Part shown: one piece after another, positions 22,975-34,371 of the stretch
How positions within the stretch are numbered: the first letter of the stretch is position 1
Layout of the letters: each line of letters begins with the position of its first letter
Position numbers and translations under genes: made by a program
Notes under the pieces: model-generated
The model's database searches: none
What the model saw: only the letters and a program-made list of their open reading frames with translations
Told to the model about the DNA's origin: nothing
Origin: Melampsora larici-populina 98AG31
Lineage: Eukaryota; Basidiomycota; Pucciniomycetes; Pucciniales; Melampsoraceae
Length of the DNA: 64,000 nucleotides
Reading direction: 5' to 3'
Assembly (NCBI RefSeq): GCF_000204055.1
Contig: NW_006768801.1
Location: forward strand, 555,484-619,483

Positions 22975-23746
22975 GCGCGTGACCATTATTGAGGAGTCCA
23001 ATTGGGACTCCAGATCACACTCAAGGTGGCAAAGAACCACACTAGACAGGCAACTATCATCCTTGACAATCAAGGTGTAGTCAAAGATCTCACATCAGAC
23101 TCATCGTCTCTTTCTTCTTTGGACAATCAAAAGAAAACATTTGATCTACTTCACACCCTCTACCACAGTTATCCAAACCTCCGAATCAACGTCAGGTGGT
23201 GTCCCGGCCACGCCGGACTCCCAGGCAACAAAAAAGTTGACAAAATCACCAACACATTGGCAAAACAAGATCTACCAAGCACATTCACCAACTCACCTAA
23301 CACCGCGGCGTTCATGTTGGCCATCAAAGAATGGCAAGGCAACCAAACTGACACCTTCAGCAACAAAGACAAAAAATGCCTAGGACATAAACCTCAGGCA
23401 AAGAAACATTTAGACAGCATATCAAAACTCCTGAAGCATGGAGTTGCTGTGATAACACAGCTACGTTCTGGCCACATCCCCCTAAATACCTATCTTAATC
23501 GATTCCAACAACCTATTGACCCCACCTGCAAATGTCAGGAGGGATTAGAAACAATTGAACATTTCCTTTTCCTTTGTCACAGGCACAAAAAAACATTGTG
23601 TGAAACTCGAACACAAATCCCTTGAACTTGGAGCAAGAATGAACAAGACCCTACTCGCCAACCACGGTATGGCCCTGGCTTGGTCCAGCCTTCAGGTACT
23701 GGCTCGGGCAAGGCGTTTGTGGGCTAATTCAAGGGCACAAGTTTGA
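22975..23746 (+). pseudogene. LINE (non-LTR retrotransposon) 3' remnant: RNase H and CCHC end of ORF2
   Basis: The frame from about 22990 to 23623 shows a type I RNase H domain (ILDNQGVVK with its Asp; RWCPGHAGLPGNKKVDKITN with the HAG and the final Asp). A zinc-knuckle-like CKCQEGLETIEHFLFLCHRH follows. A +1 shift then continues into 23746 (MALAWSSLQVLARARRLWANS). Reverse transcriptase and endonuclease are absent, as expected for a 5'-truncated insertion. Composition is C-rich and A-rich compared with neighbours. A purine-rich, A-rich tail follows to about 23925. Confidence 0.85.
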
Positions 23747-23983
23747 TCAATTCAGCATGTAAGGAGGACAAACCAAAAAAAGACAAAAAAGGAAAAAAGG
23801 GGACAAAGGAGCGTATAGAAATAAGAAACAAATAAAGTGCAACCATCAACGAGAGTAGAGAAAACAGTAAAAAAAAACTTTAACGAGAAGAGTAGAGATT
23901 CAAAAAGAAAACTACAAGGCCAAAACATAGCCCCATGACTTGAGACAAATCTGGGCTTCAAAGTTTTGATTGGTCATACTTGA

Positions 23984-25900
23984 TCAATAATCAGACATCA
24001 CTCTTGATCCAGCAGAAAAAATCCTTTCTGAAGGACCACCAGAAGCAGGGATGGCGAGCATGAACATAGCCATGCGAGAAAGAATTGGCCAGTTTGAGTG
24101 ATTAGTTTTCCAAAATACTAATATATCGGTACGTTCATGCACAAGAGGGGCAAGGAGATACTCTCTCACTTTGTCTTCAAGCTGAATGTATTTGTGTCGT
24201 TTGATAAAGTGGTGTGGTCTATCATCGTCATTTTTGAGCACAGGGTCCGGTTCAACAATTTTGATATCAGGATCTTGAGGTTTCTTGAATTTACGAGCTT
24301 GTTTGGTAAAGTAATCTATGAGTTGGTCCTTGTCGAATCCAAGTTCTTCCAAGGTGAAAGCAGTTACAGCATTGAGCTTTTGGCGAGGGTCAAGAATTGG
24401 GGAACATATGTAAACTGGTTTCTTCAAAGCTAAGGTGGAATAGCGGACTAGTTTCTTGACCATAGGGAGAATTGCTGCCTTCAAGTTTGTACACTCAGAT
24501 GTGCTCCATGCCTATGTTTGGTAAAAAGATGAGTCAGACATTGTATAAATATAAAGTAATTAATATGAAAAGAAAAGAAAAGAAAAGAAAAACTTACTTT
24601 TTCAAGCTTTTCAACAAGCCATTGATAGTCAGGCATTGCTCGTGAGAAAGTGGGATAATCATTGCCTTCAATCTCCTTGATCACAATCGCAAGAGGTTGT
24701 AAGAATTTGACTAAGCTGCCAACCAGGATCCATTCATCTTCGGTTAGGAGGAAAGGTTCTAAAGATTCATTTATGTTGCAATAATATTGAAGGACTTTCT
24801 TGAGTTCAAAGAATTGTTTGAGAGAGTAAAAGGTTGAAGACCATCGAGTCAAAACCTCGTGGATCAGTCCAACCTTTCGAGGCTGTGAGGAAGAGGCAAT
24901 GCATTGATTGAGAGCCTGTTTGAGCTGAGTGCTCAAACGGACTTTCTTATGGAAACTGCAAATTCGAGTTAAAATTGAGTAGACTTTGAGATGAGGTGTC
25001 GGTTCAATCAATGAATTAGTACCATCAGGAATATTGTTTTCTTGATCTTGAGGTAGCTGAGGATCTAAAGCACTGAGAGGATCAGGAGGGGTTTTGCTGT
25101 CGAAGATCAAGACTCCAGCTTTGGCGACAAGATTGATAACGTGGGCAATACACCCATGGAGATTCTTCTCAGGATCGAAATGAGGAATGAGTTTCTTGAG
25201 CTCACGTCCCATGGTGAGATTGTTTGAAGCATTGTCTGCAGTGATGCCGTAAAGTTTGTTGGTGATTCCAAAATGATCCAAGGAGTGCTTGAGAAGTGAT
25301 GCCATGTTTTTACCGGTATGAGCTCCATCAATCTCTTTCAAAGCTAAAACTACAGATCGCATTTGGAAATTGTTGGTCCTCCAGTGTGCGGTAATCCCAA
25401 GCATTGGTACACTGCTTGGTGAAGTCCAAGCATCACAAGTGATGCTAATATACTCGATCAAAGAGAAAAGGGGAGTGAGACAATTCCGAGCAAGACAGTA
25501 TTGAGCAAGTTTATTATTGGTAATGGCGGTTTGTTTGGAAAGAAGAGGAGCGACGGCAGGATTGATCCAGGACAAGAGTTTGCGGAAAGCTGGGGCGTCG
25601 ACTAGTGATACCGGGAGTTCTTGGTTGACGATAAGCCGTATAACGGCGTTAGTGAGAGTTCTCCTGTTGAGACTTCCCAACTTGAAAAGTAAAAAACAAA
25701 TATAATCAGCGAGTGGCAATGAGAAGAACAAGAAAGAATGAAACACTTACATTTGAAGCCTTCCCGGTTTCTGGAAAGGATGTAAGAGTTTGTTGAGATG
25801 TGTCAATGGGAGCTTTGATGTGGTGTGCTCGTGAGAGGTGACGTATCATCAATTTGGTGCTGGAAGTCTTGTCAACCACAATCTCTTCTTCACACACTAC
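23984..25900 (-). pseudogene. hAT transposase gene (exons 2-4), truncated
   Basis: Two canonical GT-AG introns (about 25739-25682 and 24596-24512) join three exons. Features in order: the C-terminal half of a BED zinc finger (LMIRHLSRAHHI), the catalytic core (ITCDAWTSPSSVPMLGITAH; GITADNASNN; HGCIAHVINLVAKAG), and the C-terminal dimerisation segment (AIPASGGPSERIFSAGSRV). The frame stops at a TGA right after MSDY, where hAT proteins usually continue SDYR; TGA replacing CGA would explain it. The N-terminal BED exon probably lies at 28118-28341, separated by a gypsy fragment. An (AAAAG)n run lies inside the downstream intron. Confidence 0.85.
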
Positions 25901-26300
25901 AACCGGTGGGTCTTGATTTACCTGGTCAGCAAGGCCTTCGTTGGCGCGGTGTAGAACATAAAGCTCAACAAGAGCTTTACAGAGCTTAAAGAGGGATAAT
26001 CTACTAATATAACTAACTAGTAGAAGTTGCCTAAGACTGCCTCTTTGAAAGAATCAACACGGGGTTTTGCTGAATTCTTTGGGATAAGGCACCAGATAAA
26101 TTTGTCTCAATACTTAATTCAAGTATTATTCCCGTGATTTTTAGTTATAAAGAAATCTCAACACTATTGTAGTGTTATTCCAATTTGAACACAACAAAAC
26201 ACAACTTTTAATGCCTAGCAAAGCAACAATCAGTTTGATTGTTATTCCAATGAAGACTTGTAGTCTTATCACACGTAAAGAAATCTCTCCTTTGATGTAA

Positions 26301-26553
26301 CACTGCACAGATGTAGTATTTTTCGGCTATGCAAAATGATTAGAATTAATGTCAAAAATAATTAAAAATGCTATGTTAATGCATAAAAATGCACCATTAA
26401 TGCACCATTAATGAAAAAAAATGCAGCATCAATGCAGAAAAATGCAGTGTTAATGCACATGCAGAATGAATGCAGAATTCCACCTTTTTCAATTTTTTTT
26501 GTCCTTCAGGTCAATCATTTTTCACTTGGGAAAAATACTACATTTTCCCAGTG
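26301..26553. mobile_element. CACTG-ended MITE (TSD TAA) with ATTAATGCAC repeats
   Basis: Left end CACTGCACAGATGTAGTATTTTTC and right end GAAAAATACTACATTTTCCCAGTG are imperfect inverted repeats; TAA flanks both (26298-26300, 26554-26556). The core is made of repeated AATGCA/ATTAATGCACC units. CACTG ends suggest a CACTA relative, but TAA would also suit PIF/Harbinger. Confidence 0.7.
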
Positions 26554-26689
26554 TAAAGGGGCAATTTAGTGAACTTAGTACTGCTAAAGTAATTCAATAA
26601 TGATTAAAAACACTCTAACAAAAGTATAAGATGAGTAAAAAGGGGAACAAAGGCCCGTAAAATCCCTAACAATAGTATATGACCCTCTA

Positions 26690-26860
26690 ACAACCTTCAA
26701 CAATTACGGTACTCAAAGCTACATAGTTACACGTATATAGTTGTCGTATATACTTTTTTTTGGCGGGGAAAATAAAACGAATATACTTTTGGACTTGTTT
26801 TCCCCGCCAAAAAAAACTATGTAGCAAAAAGTATGTACGCGTACATACTATGGTCAAAAA
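26690..26860. repeat. Foldback insertion in gypsy LTR copy 3
   Basis: A perfect 19-bp inverted pair built on TTTTTTTTGGCGGGGAAAA occurs at 26754-26772 and 26798-26816. It lies within a stretch absent from the other LTR copies. Adjacent TACATAGT/ACTATGTAG segments and GTACGCGTAC extend the symmetry. It is probably a small MITE; boundaries are approximate. Confidence 0.6.
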
Positions 26861-28117
26861 TCTCCAAAAAACCCTCAAAAACCGTCAAAATCAACAGAAT
26901 ATCCTCCAATGTAACCATATGATGTCATAAATATTATTGTTTGTAATGATTCAAGGCGTGAATTTGATCAATTGGTGTGAATAAATGATGAACAGATCTT
27001 CTTATGATGAATGCAGGTGATTTTTTCGTAATATTCATAGCTGAAATCCATTTTTGGAATTACAAATTTTTTGTAAAGTTGTTCAATTTTTGATTACTAT
27101 AGCTCATTTGATAGCCCTCGTGATACTGATCATTTATCACCCCCATATGACCTATTTCTGATGTGTGATGAATAAGTTATTGAGTTGTAAAGATTGAAAA
27201 AATAAAGTTTTGTCATGTAAATGTCACATGTAGCCTCCAAATTCGAAATTCACTCCAGTTTCTTTGTTGCCTTATAAATTTCTCACTACTCCTCCGTTAC
27301 TAATGATTTAAAGGTTGTACATTATGAAACCAATGATTTTGCGTCGAATGAACTAGCACACACCTATTTCTGACAAGGTTTACCATATGTAATTAACTAA
27401 AAACCTCCAATTTTGATGAATTTTGACTATTTTCACGTCTAATAATGATTTTCCTTCTATCAAAAGATCATTCCACAGCACTCCAATCAATCACACAGCA
27501 CTAAAATCAATCTGAAAAACTCTTGGCGCAATCAATCCATCAATGACATCACTACACAGGAATTAATACCATAGTACCCTTTTTCGAAATTTCCCTTTTC
27601 TTGAATAATTTCACATCTCCCTTATCAATCCTCATGATTAAAGTTGCTGATGAATAATCTTGTCCTTCCCTTTCACAATAAAACCTTCCTGAACCAATAA
27701 CTCTTATAATAATAACCTAAAAACCACTTTCCAGCCTTTCATACCCATATTTTCAAATTTTCCTTCAACTTTCTCAATATTCTTCTTCTTCTTTCATTCT
27801 TTTCATAACAGTTTCCATTCCTTAAGATTCAAACTAAATGTTCTTCTTCCTCAAATCCCTTCTTACTAATTAATTCCTTTAATTTGATTTTCACTCTTAT
27901 ATTATTTTTATTGATCTTTTCGAATTTTTCTTCACTCTTAAATGGTCTTATCAATTGCTTATGTAAATATATGATTTGAAAGATAATGAAATGAGGATTA
28001 TAAATCAACTATGATACCCTTGATGACTAATAACTTCAATAATAATTTTGCCTTTGACCAAAAACACAAATTTTCACATAATTTTTAAAATTTTTGCTTA
28101 AGTAGAGATCTTGCTCA

Positions 28118-28341
28118 CCACAGCGGCAGATGTTCCTGACCGATTTGTCGGGGAACGTGACTGTCAAAAAATACTGCCACACCCAAGAGGTGCGGTTGGT
28201 GGCAGTGTTTCCTGACTCGACTGCACTAGCCACAGCAGAGATGGAATCAGAAGGAGCAGTTGAAGTCGCGGCGCTGGAGGTTGTCAACATCGTGTTGTGG
28301 TTTGGGTCAGTGATCTTGCGGCAAAGACTGCATCGAGACAT
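28118..28341 (-). pseudogene. hAT transposase BED-finger exon (detached)
   Basis: A Ser/Thr-rich N-terminus is followed by TSWVWQYFLTVTFPDKSVRN, the start of a BED finger, and ICRC before a GTGAGC donor at about 28117. The matching second half of a BED finger (CEEE...LMIRHLSRAHHI) starts the hAT gene at about 25900 on the same strand. The two halves flank the gypsy fragment, so they probably were one gene. Confidence 0.6.
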
Positions 28342-29388
28342 TGGGGTGGTTTTTTATGTTAAGGGATTGGGTATTGGATATCCTGCGTATGAGGGTGCTA
28401 GGGTATGGACAAGGGTAAAGGGTTAACCAACAAGCCCTTTGCCCTTCCCTGGTGTTATATTTTGGCGGCGGCCCCGGCCCCGGACGGCCCAAAACGGGGC
28501 TTTTGCCCTTATCACTCGGTTAGGGCTTAGGCCCCGGGCTTGGCGACAAGTTGATCAAAAAAACCCTTGGGCAGGGCCAGGGCCGGGTCATAGCCCTAGA
28601 ACAGCCACAGGGTTTTTACCAGTACTAGAAATAAGTGCAGAGTGTTTGATAGTCCTCGGACTGAATAAACACTTAAAACCATGCAATATAATGGTAGTTT
28701 TCTGCAGGAGGCACGAGAAAGGTGGGCGGTGTCCACGCCTACGTGTAGAGCATGACACTTGTGCCTTGGCGGAACTCATCCTAAGAGAATATCAACGTAA
28801 TCAAAACCAAGGGTCTTGTTTCAGACCAAACCCCGCCAGGACTGGTCTGATAACTTGGCGTTGCTAATCCTGACCAGTAAGGGTCTGAAGAATGCTGTCA
28901 TTACAAAGAAACCCTTTTTCTTCGTGATGCAAAGGCAATAATACCTCTTGTATGAGTTCTTAAAGAGGCCACGGTTGAGAATCTGGGACTTCATCCCCTC
29001 ATCCGTTATCCACTTGAATCTTTTTGTTATCCAATTTCTTTTACCAATATAAATCTTCATAACAGCTTCAATTAGTATTGTTTGATTATACCAACAAAGG
29101 CTCTCACTTGTTCATCAAAACTTTTTGAAGAATTTGTATCAAATTTTCTTAAAAACCTTTCTTCTTTGCGTGTATTACTTTTATACCAACCAAGGCTTGT
29201 CATACATCCTAAAGAGCTCGTCATTCAGTGTAGAAAACAAGAACTCATTCTATAAGCACCTCCTTGTTCATATCTGTCAATAACATTGTCCACTTCTTTT
29301 TACAAAGCCACCCACCAAAGAGCCTCTTGTAAAAAATCATTGTTATCTCAAAGAACACACCTGACACAAAATACTTAAAAGAAAGAAA
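28342..29388. other. GC-rich patch and 5' flank of the DIRS-like element
   Basis: The stretch 28440-28620 is unusually GC-rich, with palindromic GGGGCC/GGCCCC-type words (CCCCGGCCCCGG, GGCCCCGGGC). It resembles the arms of GC-rich MITEs, but no clean terminal repeats or TSD were found. The rest, to 29388, is AT-rich leader sequence without a gene. Confidence 0.4.
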
Positions 29389-31173
29389 ATGTCACCAAAT
29401 AAAATTGAAAGAACCGCCTCACGTCTCAACGCCTTAAATACAACAAGTGGAAATATGGCCGGTCCTTCAGACGCCACCACAAACGGTACTGGTACCCAAA
29501 CAGGCAACACAAAAGAGACAAGTGAGCAATATTTTGCAATCCATCTGGTCATAAGCAATCTCCCCGAGATTAACTCAATAAATAGAAGTATCCTGAAAAC
29601 ACTTCTCCATCTGCCCAATTACCCTATAGATAACAAAGAACCACCAAGTGAAAAAGGACCAGAAGATCCCAAGAAACAAGATAACAATGGTAAGCAAGTG
29701 CTCATTTACCAAAAAAAATTAAAAAGGTTTGCATCGTTAACAAATTTCCAACACCAAAAAACCAATCACCTTCTTTAGATGCGTCAAAAGAAAAAGAAAA
29801 ATCAAACGTAAACGGTGAAACAGAAAAACAAAATGAAAAAAGTAAGCAGTTTTTTACTCTTACCAAAATCAGGCAAAATACATTAAAACCCATCTAAAAA
29901 ATCCCCTTTTCTGATTGGTTCAGGCTCCAGCAAAGATCAGTTAAAAGAAGACAATCCCGAAGATCATTCACAAAGCAAACAACCTGATAAAGGGAAAGGA
30001 CCTGGAAGGACTAGGTGAGAAACTCGACTCAATCTCTCATCAAAAAAAAGTCCCAAGAGAAAACCATGTCAAACACAAAAACTAACTATTCCCTCTACTC
30101 CAAACCCGGATGTAGATTCTTCCACTGACATAACTATTGATGACTGTCTAGCTATCACCAAAAGTTGATTTACCCAAGAGTTCAACGGTACCACCGTGCT
30201 CCCAAAGATTAAGAAGAAAGTTCCTAAAATGAGCGATGAAGATAGAAAAGAAAAATTGTGTCAAGTCCAAGCTAGACTCGAAGAGATAGAGGAACTAGTC
30301 AGGAAGTCAGCTGAACTCACAGGTTTACCAACCGACGAAGACACTGAAATAGCCGATCCTGATGATGTATCCAAACCCCTTCCCAACTGCTCCTTTGAAG
30401 AAGGAGGTTTATCCTTTGACTTCAGCAAAGCCGCTGACGCCAATGCCATAGGATTACCATTATTCTTCCACAAGAATATGCAAATCCTACAAGGATCACT
30501 TCCTCTACCAATCTTCAACAAACCTTGGCAGCAAGCAGCTTCCAATAACCACACTGATTATAAGAAGAGAGACAAAGAAGTTGAAAAGTACAGAGGCCAT
30601 CCTTTTCCTGGAGAGTGGTCACAGTCCCGTTTTGACTGGAATAAAAACTTCAACACTCTAGTAGACACCTGTAGAAGAGTCTACAAATACTACTCCTTTG
30701 CCAACACCCTAGAAATTCACAAGAAAAATGTCATCAAAATTTTTAAAGACCAAAGATCTTGGGTAGTAGCCTTTTGTTATGACTTAACTATCAGAAAAGC
30801 AACCTTCGCTGTCCGAAATCCAAGCGACAAGATCCCCAATCCAGCTCTAGAACCCACCGGCTTAGTAAATGAAATTTATTACGCAGCCAGAGCTCAAGGT
30901 GACCTAAATCTAGATGATAATCCTTATAGAAAAGGAGGACCCAAGTTCGGACAAAACCTTTATTCTGATATAACGTCTGAACCATCCCCATCTCATTCAA
31001 ACCAATCCAACGCGACTGCCGGTCCTTCCAGATCTTACAACTCTGGAAGAAATCAGCCCAGAACGCAAGGACCCTACGGCAATTATAAAGGAAAGAATTT
31101 CAACCCCAGCTACAAAAGACCAGATGGAAACAAGCCAGAAAATTTCAAAGGAAAAGGAAAAGAAAAAATGTAG
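29389..31173 (+). pseudogene. gag-like ORF of a DIRS-like retroelement, with two apparent introns
   Basis: Frames join cleanly through two GT-AG introns (29690-29778 and 29842-29923, both starting GTAAGC). This makes a hydrophilic N-terminus followed by a Lys/Pro-rich stretch, then a conserved-looking globular part (YRGHPFPGEWSQSRFDWNKN, RSWVVAFCYDLTIRKATFAV) and a Gly/Asn/Lys-rich tail ending KGKGKEKM. Two in-frame TGA codons (near 30015 and 30166) break the otherwise continuous frame. The frame from 30196 alone is open for 325 codons. Its position upstream of RT suggests a gag or nucleic-acid-binding role; no CCHC knuckle is seen. Confidence 0.65.
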
Positions 31174-31313
31174 GCCGCACCTCACAATTCTTTCCAAAAC
31201 TCCCATTTCCTTTGTTTTCAATTTTTTAGAAAAACTACCCCCGTTGTTTCCTCTCTAAAAAATAAATAAATATGTGAATCAAAAACATTGAAACTTGTAC
31301 CAAACTCATAAAA

Positions 31314-33217
31314 ATGTTTTTTCCATTTTTTGCACAATTTTTGTCTTGTCCAATCTGCTGTACCCAATTTGCAAATATCACACTCGTTCACAACCTAAAA
31401 AGTTTCAATCGTGCCAACTCCGAAAGTTCTCACCTTTCCTCAGACGATTCTTTCATCCTCTCATGCAATACTGAACCAAGCTCACAACCTCCCAATGAAA
31501 ACATAAGATGGCTTTCAGAAGACCTATGGCCTACCAAAGTCACCTGTGAGATGAATATCCCAGAATGGAAGAAAGCACTTAAATCAGCTGGAATTCCAGA
31601 AGAATATGAAGATGTTATTCATGGTTTCACTTACGGTTTTGACCAAGGAATACCATACCATTGTTTCAAAAATTGCAAATGGTACACACCTCCCAACCAC
31701 GCATCCGCCGCACTAGCAAAAGAGAAAATTATCAAAAGTATGCAAAAAGAAAAATCCTTAGGACGCATCTTTGGCCCTTTCACCCACGAAGAAGTCTATA
31801 ATAGATGTGGTTTCTTTTGTACTAACCCAATGGGAGCTGTGGTCAACGGAGACGGATCAATAAGACCCATTAATGACTTATCTTTTCCACGAAATAATCC
31901 CAACATTCCTTCTCTTAATTCATTCGCAAATGCAGAAGATTTCAAACCCACCTGGAACGACTTCTCTACAGTATCACAATATTTCAGAAAAATTAGCGTT
32001 CCTTTTCTTATGGCCATTTTTGACTGGGAAAAGGCATACCGCCAGATCCCAACCATGCTATACCAACGACAGTACATGATGATTTTGGCACCAGACGTCA
32101 CCATCTATTATGATAGCCGAATCGGTTTTGGAGGAGTCGGTGGCTGTGGATCCTTTGGAAGACCAGCAGACGGTTGGAAACTTATCATAAAGAACAAATT
32201 TGATCTAATGGAAATCTTCAGATGGGTTGATGACGCTTTATTCATAAAAGAAACGAAATCAGAAGTAATCATGAAAGATATAGTTGTCAGAAGTTTAGAA
32301 CTCGGAGTCATCACCAATCAAGAAAAAAAACAGATTTCAAACCAGAACAAAAGTTTATCGGTTTTATCTAGAATGGAATTGAAAAAACTGTTTGACTTCC
32401 ACCCCTGAAGCTAGAACAATGCAAATCACAAGTTAATGAAGCTCTGGAAAATGGCAGAAGATTCTCCTTTAATGATGTAGAAGTCCTAACTGGTCGACTC
32501 ACTCACGTTTCTCTAATCCTGCCACAGATGAAATGCAATCTCACATCACTCTACAGATGGATGAAAAGTTGGGTACACAAGTTTGCTACTCAACTCCTCC
32601 CTCCAGACGTGAGGAAAGACCTAGGAGAGTGGAAGTGGATTCTGTCTATTTTCGAACAAACCAGGTTAATCAGGTTCTCAGATCCAATCGACATTGGCTG
32701 GGTCGGAGACGCTTCCCCAAGCTACGGGGTTGGAGTTTTAATAGGCGGCAAAGAATGGTTTCAATTAAAACTTAAAGTAGGATGGCAAAACTCAGGTGAA
32801 ACCCCAAGAGGAATTGCATGGCTAGAAACGGTGGCCATTCGGATTGGCCTTTATCATATCGTCTCCACAATAAGTTGTAAAGGAAAGACATTGATTTCCT
32901 GGACTGACAATACTACAAGCGAAAACGCAGTGAAGAACCGGAAATCTAAAGATATAGAAGTCAATACTGAATGGAAGAAAATCCAAAAGCTGCTAATCAA
33001 AAACCAAATGGACCTTGTAGCCAAAAGAGTGATATCAAAGAGAAACATGGCAGATGATATATCAAGAGGAGAAGGAGAGGAGCACGACAAAGACGAAAAG
33101 TATAGAGTTATGACTGCCTTCCCGTCAGATCTGTTTGACTGTTTTTCCCAAAACTGGAAGGAAGAAGAAGAATTCGACGACCTCAGCTCACAATTCCCCG
33201 GATTGATATGTGACTGA
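31314..33217 (+). pseudogene. Reverse transcriptase-RNase H of a DIRS-like retroelement (frameshifted)
   Basis: RT motifs in the first frame (to 32408) include GAVVNGDGSIRPINDLS, MAIFDWEKAYRQIP, GVGGCGSFGRPADGW and the catalytic FRWVDDALF. After about 32330 the match shifts frame and passes stops (TAG at about 32369, TGA at about 32396). It resumes with LEQCKSQVNEALENGRRFS and the long frame 32528-33217 carrying an RNase H end with WTDNTTSENAV and ADDISRG. The RNase H style resembles DIRS/tyrosine-recombinase retroelements, not gypsy or copia, and no integrase follows. No tyrosine recombinase is found downstream, so the element is incomplete. Confidence 0.7.
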
Positions 33218-33549
33218 TGAAAATGTCTTTCTCTCAAGCGTTTGTTGCTAATAGCAGATAGATAATTATTTGCCCCTGTTCTTGTTCTCTTGAAAAATGT
33301 CTTGTTTACAAAAATGTTCCGAATTTTTTTGTTTCACAATAAAGTGTCTTATCTCCAGAACTGTCCAGAATCTCTTTGTCTCTGCAATTTCATTTGAATG
33401 TAAGACAAAATAATAAAGGGATAAGTTCGTACAGTAACAAAAAAGAGAAGCTAATTCTGACCCATGAGAGACATGAAACACGTAAGAACAAAGGTAAAAG
33501 TAAGTGAGTTGAATCAGGAACAAAAAATCCCAAAGGCGAGTCACGCCTG
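33218..33549. other. Short spacer, no gene
   Basis: Sequence between the RNase H stop and the Harbinger left terminus. It probably holds the 3' noncoding part of the DIRS-like element, but no terminal repeat was recognised. Confidence 0.4.
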
Positions 33550-33956
33550 TAAGAGCATCCGCTATCGTTGCTGTAAAGACCTCGGTACTGTAAATTTGAT
33601 TGAAATTTACAGTACCGAGGCTCAAAATCACCAATTGTGTACAAAGTACACATCGGTACATACCGATTCAGTAAAAGTTCGGTATAGGTCCTGTAAATCT
33701 ACAGAACCTATACCGAGTCGGTATCTGCAAATTCTACCGATCCTACAGAAGGAAACTTGTCCCAAAACCCTACACAACATCCTTTCATTCGTCCTCTCAT
33801 CACCTTTGATTTCAATCAACATCCCTTCCATCATCATTGGTTCAGAACTTCAAGATTCCTATCTTCATTGCTTCACTTCAAGCTTAATCAAAATGAACAA
33901 TAGTCAACAAACTGAAACAGAATCATCGAAGAAGAATGTATTGCCTTCTCAAAAAA

Positions 33957-34347
33957 TGTTGGACTGATTCCAAACACAAAAACAATCTTAGTATGAGATT
34001 AAAAACACACAAGACAAATCTTATAATAAGATTGTTGGAAAGAGAAAATCAGATCATCTTTATTACCTGATTCCAAACACAAAAACAATCTTAGTATGAG
34101 ATTAAAAACACACAAGACAAATGTTATAATAAGATTGTTAGAAAGAGAAAATCAGATGAAGAAAGAGGGAAACATCTGATTGCTGTTTGAGGTCAGGTTA
34201 TAAAGTGAAAACAAATTTGAATCGAGATATGACATCATAGGTTGAAATGAAGTGATGTAATACATGATGTAATATTCACAGATGAAAAACCGAAAAAGGA
34301 AAATGAAAAGAGACTTTTGAAAGCATCCTTGGATATCCAATCCAACA
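33957..34347. repeat. Copia 3' LTR with 103-bp tandem duplication
   Basis: It matches the 288-bp LTR at 38808-39095 except that the block from GATTCCAAACACAAAAACA through the AAATCAGAT region occurs twice. LTRs are identical at integration, so the duplication must be later. Confidence 0.9.
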
Positions 34348-34371
34348 CCCCCCCATGCTAAAAAAGTCGAG

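Larger units (their letters stand above)
25930..28010 (+). repeat. Gypsy pol end plus LTR, copy 3, with nested MITEs
   Basis: A short pol 3' end (reading KAQQELYRA and stop) is followed by sequence homologous to the other two LTRs (AGTAGAAGTTGCCTAAG..., TTATTGAGTTGTAAAG, GTTACTAATGATTTAAAGG). The copy is more diverged, and its right end fades out near 28.0 kb without the CACCACA terminus. It carries insertions at 26301-26553 and about 26690-26860. It sits between two halves of a hAT gene. Confidence 0.75.

Noticed and set aside
28439..28867. 142-codon plus-strand frame in a GC-rich patch
   Set aside because: It is low-complexity Pro/Gly/Arg translation of GC-rich repeats with no domain and no splice context; likely an artefact of base composition.
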